From Pseudomonas sp. MWU13-2105 (GTDB taxonomy: Bacteria; Pseudomonadota; Gammaproteobacteria; Pseudomonadales; Pseudomonadaceae), in assembly GCF_023242315.1 (NCBI RefSeq), contig NZ_JALLIY010000019.1:1-64000 (forward strand): a stretch of 64,000 nt of DNA, in the 5' to 3' direction. Shown here in pieces: positions 8,108 through 16,274 of the stretch. How positions within the stretch are numbered: the first letter of the stretch is position 1; the number at the start of each line of letters is the position of its first letter. The position numbers were made by a program, and so were the translations under genes. The notes below the pieces were generated by a model. That model saw only the letters and a program-made list of their open reading frames with translations. It was not told the origin of the DNA and did not search any database.

Positions 8108-9065
8108 ATTTAAAGGGTGGCTGTAAAAAATTAAAGGTGTAGCCGTCCCTGACGTAATCGGATGATCCCGATGTCTCTACTCGGTAGGTAGACATGAAAG
8201 AACTAACGCCATGTAATTCATAACCGTGTCGTCGCACGTCCGTCACAAACTCCGAGAAATGATCGTAAGTGAATATTATTGATTCGAAGATTAGGGCACT
8301 GAAATCTTCAAGAAGATACTCACAACCCTTCAATCCACCCAGCCTATTGGCCGCAGACTGGAGCTTATCGATATAAACACTCATCTCATCTACTTTCATA
8401 TAGTCTTCGACGGCGTTGCACCTGAGCTTTTCATGCAAAACATTAACTGCCAACTGCTTAGGGATATGATATTCATATCCACAAATTTCTTCGTAAACTA
8501 CAGACCGCTTTAACTTTTCTTTGTCGAAGTTCTGTTTTGAATCACACTCTGTAAAATGGCGGCCTTCGCACCCTGTCCACATTGTTGAGTAGCCCTTTCC
8601 TTCTCCATGCTTCGAAAATACAACTCCACAAAATGGACAGTGACGTAAAAGATGTACATTATGTTTTGCACAAACGTCAAGAGATCGGTGCAGTCTACGC
8701 CAGTAAGAAAACCCAATTCTATTGATATCGTCTTTTACACATTCTGGACAGAATGCCGCATGTTTTTCTTCATTCTCAACATACTGCCTCCCCAAAATAA
8801 ATTTTGAGCCTGAATAAGCAATATCTTGAAAGTTATCCTTGAAGATGGACTTTAACGGATATCCGGTGTGGTAGTGGATTAGATGATTAAACCCATAGCA
8901 GCCCCCCCACCCCATTGTCTCGGCAATAATTCGTACTACCTCATTCCTCATGAAGTACCTAGAAATGTCACTGAACACCTCTACCGACGGATCTTGCCAA
9001 TTGAGGTAAAGGTTCCGTTCGACGAAGGATCGCAGAGATTCGTCTGGTTGAATTCGCAAAAGCAT
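8106..9065 (-). CDS. tniQ: Second TniQ-family protein (319 aa)
   Basis: The N-terminus (MLLRIQPDESLRSFVERN) is the typical TniQ opening. A zinc finger C106-x2-C109 and C132-x2-H135 is followed by further candidate metal ligands (C143-x2-C146, C166, H170, C174). TniQ proteins link a target-recognition factor to TnsC. This short form lacks the long C-terminal DNA-binding half of TnsD, so it probably needs a partner (protein or RNA complex) to find its target, or uses another site. ATG 9065 is the first in-frame start (TAG 12 bases upstream). The gene runs inward from the element end, in the same direction as glmS, and is distinctly A+T-rich. No Cas genes are in view. Confidence 0.85.
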   Translation of the reverse strand: MLLRIQPDESLRSFVERNLYLNWQDPSVEVFSDISRYFMRNEVVRIIAETMGWGGCYGFNHLIHYHTGYPLKSIFKDNFQDIAYSGSKFILGRQYVENEEKHAAFCPECVKDDINRIGFSYWRRLHRSLDVCAKHNVHLLRHCPFCGVVFSKHGEGKGYSTMWTGCEGRHFTECDSKQNFDKEKLKRSVVYEEICGYEYHIPKQLAVNVLHEKLRCNAVEDYMKVDEMSVYIDKLQSAANRLGGLKGCEYLLEDFSALIFESIIFTYDHFSEFVTDVRRHGYELHGVSSFMSTYRVETSGSSDYVRDGYTFNFLQPPFK

Positions 9066-9137
9066 AAAGAGGCGCTAGGCGGATGTCACCGGGGTTGGCA
9101 ACAATAGATAGAAGGAAATGAAGCTTAGAAAAGGTCT

Positions 9138-9159
9138 GGAGGCCCTAAAGGGGGCCTCC
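9138..9159 (-). terminator. Terminator-like hairpin between glmS and the second tniQ
   Basis: GGAGGCCC (9138-9145) and GGGCCTCC (9152-9159) make an 8-bp stem with a 6-base loop. On the minus strand it is followed a few bases later by a CTTTTC stretch. It lies inside the element and would stop glmS read-through before tniQ, insulating the host gene from the transposon. The offset T-run lowers confidence. Confidence 0.5.
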
Positions 9160-9202
9160 GATCTACGACTGTGTTCAGCGCCTGAGAGATCAAGCGGTCA
9201 CC

Positions 9203-9239
9203 TGCGACAGTTTTAATTCACATGCGACAGTTTTAATTC
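9203..9239. repeat. Tandem 20-bp-period direct repeats at the element end (probable TnsB sites)
   Basis: TGCGACAGTTTTAATTC occurs at 9203-9219 and 9223-9239, identical over 17 bases and spaced 20 bp start to start, directly inside the inferred element terminus. Arrays of about 20-22-bp transposase-binding sites at the ends are a hallmark of Tn7-like elements, although the sequence differs from that of Tn7. A degenerate third copy (TACGACTGTGTTCAG) begins at 9164, roughly two periods further inside. Confidence 0.7.
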
Positions 9240-9242
9240 TCA

Positions 9243-9310
9243 AAAACCAACCGAGCAGTTGAATCCGCAGCCTTACTCCACCGTCACCGATTTCGCCAGG
9301 TTACGCGGCT
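9243..9310. other. attTn7 insertion point and TnsD-recognition segment of glmS
   Basis: In Tn7 systems TnsD binds about the last 30 bp of glmS and directs insertion about 25 bp beyond the stop. Here the glmS stop is at 9273-9275, 25 bases of spacer run to 9248, and 9243-9247 is the likely five-base target duplication. The recognised coding segment corresponds to the conserved GlmS C-terminal tail (PRNLAKSVTVE). Confidence 0.75.
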
Positions 9311-11108
9311 GGTCGACGTCCGTGCCCTTGAGCACCGCAACGTAGTACGACAGCAGTTGCAGCGGAATGGTGTAGAGGATCGGCGCCAGGGTGTCGTGGA
9401 TGTGCGGCATGGTGATGACATGCGTGCCTTCGGCATTGACCATCCCAGCCTGTTCGTCGGCGAAGACGATCAGTTGACCACCACGGGCGCGGACTTCCTG
9501 CAGGTTGGATTTGAGTTTCTCCAACAATTCGTTGTTCGGTGCCACCGTAACGATCGGCATATCGTTGTCCACCAGGGCCAACGGACCGTGCTTCAGCTCA
9601 CCGGCCGGATAGGCTTCGGCATGGATATAGGAAATTTCCTTGAGCTTGAGCGAGCCTTCCATCGCCACCGGGTACTGCGCGCCACGGCCGAGGAACAGGG
9701 TGTGGTGCTTGTCGGCGAACAACTCGGCGACTTTCTCGACCTTGGCATCCATTGCCAGGGTCTCGCCCAGGCGCGTCGGCAAACGCCGCAACTCTTCCAC
9801 AAGCTCCGCTTCGACACCGGGTGCCAGGGTGCCACGGACCTGGCCCAGGGCCAGGGTCAGCAGCAGCAGCCCAACCAGTTGGGTGGTGAAAGCCTTGGTC
9901 GAGGCCACGCCGATTTCGCGACCGGCCTGGGTCAGCAGGGTCAGGTCCGACTCGCGCACCAGCGAACTGATGCTGACGTTGCAGATCGCCAGGCTGCCGA
10001 GGAAACCCAGCTCCTTGGCATTGCGCAGGGCCGCCAGGGTGTCGGCGGTTTCTCCGGACTGGGAGATGGCGACGAACAAGGTGTCCGGCTGCACCACTAC
10101 CTTGCGGTAGCGGAACTCACTGGCGACTTCGACCTGGCACGGGATACCCGCCAAACCTTCGAGCCAGTACCGTGCAACCATGCCGGCGTGATAGCTGGTG
10201 CCACAGGCAACGATCTGCACATTGCGCACTTTGGCGAACAACTCGGCGGCCTGGGGACCGAACGCCTGGACCAGGACCTGGTTCGGGCCGAGACGGTTTT
10301 CCAGGGTGCGCTGGACCACAGTCGGTTGTTCGTGGATTTCCTTGAGCATGAAGTGGCGGAACGCGCCCTTCTCGGCCGCTTCCGCGCCGTCACGATACTG
10401 CACCGCTTCGCGCTCGACCTGATGGCCATCAATGTCCCAGATCTGCACGCTGTCGCGATGGATCTCGGCGATATCGCCCTCTTCCAGGTACATGAACCGG
10501 TCGGTGACCTGACGCAACGCCAGTTGGTCGGAAGCGAGGAAGTTTTCCCCCAGGCCCAGGCCGATCACCAACGGACTGCCACTGCGGGCCGCGAGCAGGC
10601 GATCCGGTTGCTGCGCGTTGATCACCGCCAGGCCATAGGCGCCATGCAGCTCCTTGACCGTGGCTTTCAGGGCCTTGGTCAAGTCACCCAGTTGCTTGAA
10701 CTTGTGGTTCAGCAGGTGGGCGATGACCTCGGTATCTGTGTCCGAGGTAAAGACGTAGCCCAGCCCTTTGAGCTGTTCACGCAGTGCCTCGTGGTTCTCG
10801 ATGATGCCGTTGTGCACGACAGCAATATCGGACCCGGAAAAATGTGGGTGGGCATTACGTTCACAGGGCGCGCCGTGGGTCGCCCAACGGGTGTGGGCGA
10901 TACCCAGGCGACCGGCCAGGGGCGCGGCGGCCAACGCCTGCTCAAGCTCACTGACCTTACCCGAGCGACGGACGCGCTCCAGCTTGCCGTTGTGGCTGAA
11001 AACGGCGACACCGGCGCTGTCGTAGCCGCGGTATTCCAGACGCTTCAGGCCTTCGACCAGGATGGCCGTGATATTACGTTCAGCAACTGCACCGACAATT
11101 CCACACAT
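9273..11108 (-). CDS. glmS: GlmS, glutamine-fructose-6-phosphate aminotransferase (611 aa)
   Basis: GlmS converts fructose-6-phosphate and glutamine to glucosamine-6-phosphate, the first step towards UDP-GlcNAc for peptidoglycan and LPS. The N-terminal nucleophile Cys2 sits in MCGIVG. The glutaminase domain covers residues 1-240 and two SIS sugar-isomerase domains the rest, ending in the conserved PRNLAKSVTVE tail. Full length. It lies 3 bp downstream of glmR in the same direction. Its 3' end is the attachment site used by the adjoining Tn7-like element, which leaves the reading frame intact. Confidence 0.98.
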   Translation of the reverse strand: MCGIVGAVAERNITAILVEGLKRLEYRGYDSAGVAVFSHNGKLERVRRSGKVSELEQALAAAPLAGRLGIAHTRWATHGAPCERNAHPHFSGSDIAVVHNGIIENHEALREQLKGLGYVFTSDTDTEVIAHLLNHKFKQLGDLTKALKATVKELHGAYGLAVINAQQPDRLLAARSGSPLVIGLGLGENFLASDQLALRQVTDRFMYLEEGDIAEIHRDSVQIWDIDGHQVEREAVQYRDGAEAAEKGAFRHFMLKEIHEQPTVVQRTLENRLGPNQVLVQAFGPQAAELFAKVRNVQIVACGTSYHAGMVARYWLEGLAGIPCQVEVASEFRYRKVVVQPDTLFVAISQSGETADTLAALRNAKELGFLGSLAICNVSISSLVRESDLTLLTQAGREIGVASTKAFTTQLVGLLLLTLALGQVRGTLAPGVEAELVEELRRLPTRLGETLAMDAKVEKVAELFADKHHTLFLGRGAQYPVAMEGSLKLKEISYIHAEAYPAGELKHGPLALVDNDMPIVTVAPNNELLEKLKSNLQEVRARGGQLIVFADEQAGMVNAEGTHVITMPHIHDTLAPILYTIPLQLLSYYVAVLKGTDVDQPRNLAKSVTVE

Positions 11109-11111
11109 GCT

Positions 11112-11894
11112 CTATTTCTCCTGGCTGGCAACCGCGCAAATGACAGTGATGCCACGGGCCTGAATCTGTTCGCGTACCTCTTTGGGCAAACGATCATCGG
11201 TAATAAGGGTATGGATACTGCTCCAGGGCAGTTCCAGGTTGGGAATCTTGCGGCCGATCTTGTCCGACTCGACCATGACCACCACTTCCCGGGCGACTTC
11301 CGCCATCACCCGGCTCAGTCCCAGCAGTTCGTGGAAGGTGGTGGTGCCACGCTCCAGATCGATACCGTCGGCACCGATGAACAGTTGGTCGAAGTCGTAG
11401 GAACGCAGGACGCGCTCGGCGACCTGGCCCTGGAAAGACTCGGAGTGCGGGTCCCAGGTGCCGCCGGTCATCAACAGCACCGGCTCGTGTTCCAGTTCGC
11501 TCAGGGCACGGGCGACATGCAGGGAGTTGGTCATCACCACCAGGCCGGGTTGCTGGCCGAGTTGCGGGAGCATCGCGGCGGTGGTGCTACCACTGTCGAT
11601 AATGATACGCGCGTGCTCACGAATACGTCCTACAGCGGTACGGGCAATAGCCTGCTTGTAGCGGGAAATCGCCTGGGCCGGGTCGCTGAACAGTTCGTGG
11701 GGAATGGTGATCGCCCCGCCGTAGCGGCGCATCAGCAGGCCGTGGCTTTCCAGGGCCGCGAGGTCCTTGCGAATCGTCACCTCGGAGGTTTCGAAGCGCC
11801 TGGCCAATTCATCCACGCTGACTTCGCCCTGATCATTGAGCATGGCCAGGATATTGTGCCGACGTTGTGGGGTGTTGCGTTTCGATATAGTCAC
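11112..11894 (-). CDS. glmR: GlmR, DeoR-family transcriptional regulator (260 aa)
   Basis: An N-terminal DeoR helix-turn-helix (VSVDELARRFETSEVTIRKD, residues about 25-45) is followed by a sugar-phosphate-sensing domain with the GSTT motif (residues about 97-101). The start is GTG 11894; no strong ribosome-binding site is visible. The gene lies between glmU and glmS, the place of the Pseudomonas glmR gene, so a role in controlling amino-sugar synthesis is likely. A long inverted repeat just upstream is a probable autoregulatory operator. Confidence 0.88.
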   Translation of the reverse strand: MTISKRNTPQRRHNILAMLNDQGEVSVDELARRFETSEVTIRKDLAALESHGLLMRRYGGAITIPHELFSDPAQAISRYKQAIARTAVGRIREHARIIIDSGSTTAAMLPQLGQQPGLVVMTNSLHVARALSELEHEPVLLMTGGTWDPHSESFQGQVAERVLRSYDFDQLFIGADGIDLERGTTTFHELLGLSRVMAEVAREVVVMVESDKIGRKIPNLELPWSSIHTLITDDRLPKEVREQIQARGITVICAVASQEK

Positions 11895-11895
11895 T

Positions 11896-11949
11896 TAAGT
11901 TTCGATTCGAAAGATAACAGCGGCAATAAGACCTTCGAATCGAAACTTA
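11896..11949. promoter_or_regulatory. 16-bp perfect inverted repeat, probable GlmR operator
   Basis: TAAGTTTCGATTCGAA (11896-11911) is perfectly repeated in inverted orientation at 11934-11949. Each arm contains a smaller dyad of the type TTTCGA-N-TCGAAA, so there are two related sites 38 bp apart. The repeat begins immediately before the glmR start, the expected place for binding by a DeoR-type regulator. Confidence 0.75.
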
Positions 11950-12008
11950 GTCAAGTGAAATGATCATCAGTTGTGGGTAAATCTACCGCCATCGCCGCTG
12001 TGGATAAC

Positions 12009-13376
12009 TCAGCGCTTGTTGATTTTCACCGGACGCTTCCAGCCCTCGATATTACGCTGGCGGGCGCGGGCCACGCCCAACTGCCCTTCACCCACGTCCT
12101 GGTTGATGGTCGAACCCGCCGCCGTACTGGCGCCGGCAGAGATATCCACAGGCGCCACCAACGAGTTGTTGGAGCCGATGAAGACGTCCTCGCCCAGCAC
12201 CGTCTTGTGCTTGTTGGCCCCGTCATAGTTGCAGGTGATGGTGCCGGCACCGATATTGGTCCGCGCACCGACTTCGGCATCGCCGAGGTAGGTCAGGTGC
12301 CCGCACTTGGCGTCTTCGCCCAGGTGCGCATTCTTCAGTTCGACAAAGTTACCCACATGGGCACGGGCGTCGAGCACACTGCCCGGGCGCAGGCGGGCGA
12401 ACGGACCGGCATCGCTGCCCTCACCCATGATCGCACCGTCGAGATGGCTGTTGGCCTTGATGGTCACGCCCTTGCGCAGCGTACTGTTCCTGATCACGCA
12501 GTTCGGGCCGATGACCACGTTGTCCTCGATCACCACCTGGCCTTCGAGAATCACGTTGATATCGATCAGCACATCGCGACCGACAATCACCTCGCCACGC
12601 ACATCGAAGCGCGCCGGATCGCGCAGGGTCACGCCCTGGGCCATCAGCCGCCGGGCCGCACGCAACTGGTAATGACGCTCCAGCTCGGCCAGTTGCTGGC
12701 GGTCGTTGGCGCCCTGCACTTCCATCGCATCCAGGGGTTGCTCGGTGGCGACCGCCAGGCCGTCAGCCACCGCCATGGCAATCACGTCGGTCAGGTAGTA
12801 CTCACCCTGGGCATTGTTGTTCGACAGGCGGCTCATCCACTCCCCCAGGCGCTTGGCCGGCACCGCGAGAATCCCGGTGTTGCCCTCGGTGATGGCCAGT
12901 TCCGTCGCGCTGGCGTCCTTCTGCTCGACAATAGCGGCCACCTTGCCGGCGCCATCGCGCACAATCCGGCCATAACCGGTCGGGTTATCCAGCTCCACCG
13001 TCAATAGCCCAAGCTGCTCGGGGCCCGCCTGCTCCAACAGACGACGCAAGGTCTCGACTTCGATCAGGGGGACATCACCGTAGAGGATCAGCACGGTATC
13101 GGCGCTGATGAACGGCACCGCCTGGGCTACGGCATGGCCAGTGCCGAGCTGCTGGTCCTGCAGGACAAAATTCAGGTCAGCGGCGGCCAAGCGTTCGCGC
13201 ACCAGCTCGGCGCCATGGCCGATCACCACGTGGATGCGCTGTGGATCAAGTTGTCGGGCGCTGTGGATAACATGTCCCAACATCGAATTGCCCGCGACCG
13301 GGTGCAGGACTTTAGGCAACGACGAACGCATCCGGGTGCCCTGACCCGCCGCGAGAATAACGATTTCGAGAGACAT
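12009..13376 (-). CDS. glmU: GlmU, bifunctional GlcNAc-1-P uridyltransferase / GlcN-1-P acetyltransferase (455 aa)
   Basis: GlmU makes UDP-GlcNAc from glucosamine-1-phosphate. The N-terminal nucleotidyltransferase domain has the signature LAAGQGTRMRSSLPKVLHP (residues 7-25). From about residue 250 the protein is a left-handed beta-helix of hexapeptide repeats carrying the acetyltransferase site. Full length. The ATG at 13376 lies downstream of the ATP synthase terminator, so the gene has its own promoter. glmR and glmS follow in the same direction after 114 bp containing the inverted-repeat operator and a perfect DnaA box (11999-12007). Confidence 0.98.
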   Translation of the reverse strand: MSLEIVILAAGQGTRMRSSLPKVLHPVAGNSMLGHVIHSARQLDPQRIHVVIGHGAELVRERLAAADLNFVLQDQQLGTGHAVAQAVPFISADTVLILYGDVPLIEVETLRRLLEQAGPEQLGLLTVELDNPTGYGRIVRDGAGKVAAIVEQKDASATELAITEGNTGILAVPAKRLGEWMSRLSNNNAQGEYYLTDVIAMAVADGLAVATEQPLDAMEVQGANDRQQLAELERHYQLRAARRLMAQGVTLRDPARFDVRGEVIVGRDVLIDINVILEGQVVIEDNVVIGPNCVIRNSTLRKGVTIKANSHLDGAIMGEGSDAGPFARLRPGSVLDARAHVGNFVELKNAHLGEDAKCGHLTYLGDAEVGARTNIGAGTITCNYDGANKHKTVLGEDVFIGSNNSLVAPVDISAGASTAAGSTINQDVGEGQLGVARARQRNIEGWKRPVKINKR

Positions 13377-13430
13377 GACTGGCTACCAATCCTGGAGTGG
13401 TCACGACTGTGACCCGGTGATAAACGCGGA

Positions 13431-13463
13431 AAAGAAAAAAGGGTAGCCGAGGCTACCCTTTTT
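13431..13463 (-). terminator. Rho-independent terminator of the atp operon
   Basis: GGGTAGCC (13441-13448) and GGCTACCC (13451-13458) form an 8-bp stem with a 2-base loop. It is flanked by T's at 13459-13463 on the plus strand and an A-rich run at 13431-13440, which reads as T's on the minus strand. It follows atpC and may act in both directions. Confidence 0.9.
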
Positions 13464-13488
13464 AATCAATCACACAACAAGCCTCGGC

Positions 13489-13914
13489 TTAACCGCCGAA
13501 CTTCTTGCGGATCTGCTGGACGGTGCGCAGCTGGGCTGCAGCCTCGGCCAGACGTGCGGCAGCGGAACCGTAGTCGAAGTCCGCGCCTTTTTCGTGCAGG
13601 GCCTTCTCGGCAGCCTTGACGGCTTCCTGAGCGGAGGCTTCGTCCAGGTCGGCAGCACGTTGCACGGTGTCGGCAAGAACCTTGACCATGTTCGGCTGAA
13701 CCTCGAGGAAACCACCGGAGATGTAGAACACCTCGGCTTCCCCGCCCTGCTTGATCAAGCGGATCGGACCCGGCTTGAGATTGGTGATCAGCGGCGCGTG
13801 GCCCAGGGCGATACCCAGATCACCCAGTGCACCGTGCGCAATCACCATCTCGACCAGCCCGGAGAAGATTTCCCCTTCCGCACTGACGATATCGCAATGG
13901 ACTGTCATAGCCAT
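13489..13914 (-). CDS. atpC: ATP synthase epsilon subunit (141 aa)
   Basis: This is the central-stalk subunit of F1 that couples and inhibits rotation. An N-terminal beta-sandwich (residues 1-85, with GHAPLIT) is followed by two C-terminal helices rich in Ala and Glu. The length matches Pseudomonas orthologues. It is the last gene of the atp operon, 45 bp after atpD and just before the terminator. Confidence 0.98.
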   Translation of the reverse strand: MAMTVHCDIVSAEGEIFSGLVEMVIAHGALGDLGIALGHAPLITNLKPGPIRLIKQGGEAEVFYISGGFLEVQPNMVKVLADTVQRAADLDEASAQEAVKAAEKALHEKGADFDYGSAAARLAEAAAQLRTVQQIRKKFGG

Positions 13915-13959
13915 CTGATTGCCTCAACCTAAATTAGCGCCCGTTGCCAGGCGCCGGGA

Positions 13960-15336
13960 TTACAGTTTCTTGGCTTTCTCGATCGCTTCTTCGATGCCGC
14001 CAACCATGTAGAACGCTTGTTCTGGCAGGTGGTCGTAGTCACCGTTGAGGATGCCTTTGAAGCCAGCAATGGTGTCTTTCAGGGAAACGTATTTACCCGA
14101 GGCACCGGTGAAGACTTCAGCCACGAAGAACGGCTGCGACAGGAAGCGCTGGATCTTACGAGCGCGGGATACCAACTGCTTGTCGGTTTCCGACAGCTCG
14201 TCCATACCCAGGATCGCGATGATGTCCTTCAGCTCTTTGTAACGCTGCAGCACATACTGGACGCCGCGAGCGGTTTCGTAGTGCTCGTTGCCGATCACGT
14301 TCGGGTCCAGCTGGCGCGAAGTCGAGTCCAGTGGATCGACCGCTGGGTAGATACCCAGGGAGGCGATGTCACGGGACAGTACGACGGTGGCGTCCAAGTG
14401 GGCGAAGGTGGTCGCCGGCGACGGGTCGGTCAAGTCATCCGCGGGAACGTAGACGGCCTGGATCGAGGTAATCGAACCGTTCTTGGTCGAAGTGATGCGC
14501 TCTTGCAGCACGCCCATCTCTTCAGCCAGGGTCGGCTGGTAACCTACTGCCGAAGGCATACGGCCCAGCAGTGCGGATACTTCGGTACCGGCCAGGGTGT
14601 AACGGTAGATGTTGTCGACGAACAGCAGAACGTCGTTACCTTCGTCACGGAACTTCTCGGCCATGGTCAGGCCGGTCAAGGCTACGCGCAGACGGTTTCC
14701 CGGCGGCTCGTTCATCTGACCGTAAACCAGTGCCACTTTGTCCAGGACGTTGGAGTCCTTCATCTCGTGGTAGAAGTCGTTACCCTCACGAGTACGCTCA
14801 CCCACACCGGCGAACACGGAATAACCGCTGTGCTCGATGGCGATGTTACGGATCAGTTCCATCATGTTTACGGTCTTGCCGACACCGGCACCACCGAACA
14901 GACCGACTTTACCGCCCTTGGCGAACGGGCAAACCAGGTCGATAACCTTGATGCCGGTTTCCAGCAGGTCGTTGCCGCCCGCTTGTTCGGCGAAGGATGG
15001 CGCTGGACGGTGAATGCCCCAACGCTCTTCGGTGTCGATCGGGCCAGCTTCGTCGATCGGGTTGCCGAGGACGTCCATGATCCGGCCCAGGGTCGCTTTA
15101 CCGACCGGTACGGAGATGGCCGCGCCGGAGTCGACAACGTCCAGACCGCGCTTCAAGCCTTCGGTGGAACCCATCGCAATGGTACGCACCACGCCGTCGC
15201 CCAGCTGCTGCTGGACTTCCAGGGTGGTTTCCGCGCCTTGTACTTTCAGCGCGTTGTAGATGCTCGGTACGCTGTCGCGTGGAAATTCCACGTCGATAAC
15301 GGCGCCGATGATTTGAACGATACGTCCGCTACTCAT
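13960..15336 (-). CDS. atpD: ATP synthase beta subunit (458 aa)
   Basis: This is the catalytic F1 subunit. The P-loop GGAGVGKT (residues about 148-155) and the ATP-synthase alpha/beta signature PSAVGYQPTLAEEMG are present, and the length is that of the family. It lies between atpG (27 bp upstream) and atpC. Confidence 0.99.
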   Translation of the reverse strand: MSSGRIVQIIGAVIDVEFPRDSVPSIYNALKVQGAETTLEVQQQLGDGVVRTIAMGSTEGLKRGLDVVDSGAAISVPVGKATLGRIMDVLGNPIDEAGPIDTEERWGIHRPAPSFAEQAGGNDLLETGIKVIDLVCPFAKGGKVGLFGGAGVGKTVNMMELIRNIAIEHSGYSVFAGVGERTREGNDFYHEMKDSNVLDKVALVYGQMNEPPGNRLRVALTGLTMAEKFRDEGNDVLLFVDNIYRYTLAGTEVSALLGRMPSAVGYQPTLAEEMGVLQERITSTKNGSITSIQAVYVPADDLTDPSPATTFAHLDATVVLSRDIASLGIYPAVDPLDSTSRQLDPNVIGNEHYETARGVQYVLQRYKELKDIIAILGMDELSETDKQLVSRARKIQRFLSQPFFVAEVFTGASGKYVSLKDTIAGFKGILNGDYDHLPEQAFYMVGGIEEAIEKAKKL

Positions 15337-15363
15337 AGCTGGATCCTCTGAATATTTGAACCG

Positions 15364-16224
15364 TTAAACCGCGGCAGCGCCGCCGACGATTTCCGAGATC
15401 TCTTGGGTGATCGCAGCCTGACGCGCCTTGTTGTAGATCAGCTGCAAATCGCTGATCAAATCACCGGCGTTGTCGGTAGCGTTCTTCATCGCGATCATCC
15501 GCGCAGCTTGTTCGGCCGCGTTGTTCTCGACCACCGCCTGGTAGACCTGCGACTCCACGTAACGCACCATCAGGCCGTCAAGCAGCTCTTTGGCGTCCGG
15601 TTCGTAGAGATAGTCCCAGTGGTGCTTGAGTTCTTGATCCGGGGTCGCCACCAGAGGAATCAACTGCTCCACTGTAGGCTGCTGGGTCATGGTGTTGATG
15701 AACTTGTTGGACACCACGGACAGGCGGTCAATACGGCCGTCCAGGTAGGCATCCAGCATCACCTTGACGCTGCCGATCAGATCGTTGATCGACGGCTCTT
15801 CACCCAGGTGGCTGATAGCGGCAACGACGTTACCGCCGAAGTTGCGGAAGAATGCCGCGCCCTTGCTACCGACCACACACAGATCAATCTCGACGCCGTT
15901 TTCGCGGTTTACCGCCATGTCCTTGACCAGGGCCTTGAACAGGTTGGTGTTCAAGCCACCGCACAGACCACGGTCACTGCTCACCACGACATAGCCGACG
16001 CGCTTGACGGCGCGGTCGATCATGAACGGGTGGCGGTATTCCGGGTTGGCGTTGGCCAGATGCCCAATTACCTGGCGGATACGCTCCGCATAAGGACGGC
16101 TAGCAGCCATGCGCATTTGTGCCTTGCGCATTTTGCTGACCGCCACTTTTTCCATGGCGCTGGTAATCTTTTGCGTGCTTTTGATGCTCGCAATCTTACT
16201 GCGAATCTCTTTTGCGCCTGCCAT
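15364..16224 (-). CDS. atpG: ATP synthase gamma subunit (286 aa)
   Basis: This is the rotor shaft of F1. The N-terminal coiled-coil helix (AKEIRSKIASIKSTQKITSAMEKVA) and the matching C-terminal helix ending in TQEISEIVGGAAAV are conserved. Full length. It is located between atpA and atpD. Confidence 0.98.
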   Translation of the reverse strand: MAGAKEIRSKIASIKSTQKITSAMEKVAVSKMRKAQMRMAASRPYAERIRQVIGHLANANPEYRHPFMIDRAVKRVGYVVVSSDRGLCGGLNTNLFKALVKDMAVNRENGVEIDLCVVGSKGAAFFRNFGGNVVAAISHLGEEPSINDLIGSVKVMLDAYLDGRIDRLSVVSNKFINTMTQQPTVEQLIPLVATPDQELKHHWDYLYEPDAKELLDGLMVRYVESQVYQAVVENNAAEQAARMIAMKNATDNAGDLISDLQLIYNKARQAAITQEISEIVGGAAAV

Positions 16225-16274
16225 GTAACACCTATCAGGTTAGCAAGCGGGAGCCTTGCGGCTCCCGCTGCGGC

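Larger units (their letters stand above)
1..9242. mobile_element. Tn7-like transposon, glmS-proximal part (left part outside window)
   Basis: A tnsABC core, a TnsD homologue and a second TniQ protein lie directly beside the 3' end of glmS, the standard attTn7 target. The last element base is inferred to be 9242. Reading towards the element from the glmS stop, 25 bases of chromosome are followed by a five-base stretch (9247-9243, GTTTT on the minus strand) suitable as target duplication, and then by TGAG and two direct repeats. The tns/tniQ part is visibly richer in A+T than the neighbouring core genes. The opposite end and most cargo lie before base 1, so element length and duplication cannot be confirmed here. 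Confidence 0.88.

Noticed and set aside
9203..9239. Repeat pair considered as a CRISPR fragment
   Set aside because: There are only two units with a 3-base gap and no spacers. Its position at the element end fits transposase-binding sites better.
9066..9272. Possibility that the hairpin and repeats are native glmS 3' sequence with no insertion
   Set aside because: A complete tnsABCD/tniQ set ends here, and the spacing from the glmS stop fits Tn7 rules exactly. Native status would leave the transposon genes without an end.
9357..11963. 868-codon open frame on the plus strand opposite glmS and glmR
   Set aside because: It is a shadow of two certain genes, an effect of G+C-rich codon use. It has a His/Gln/Gly-rich low-complexity composition and no start signal.
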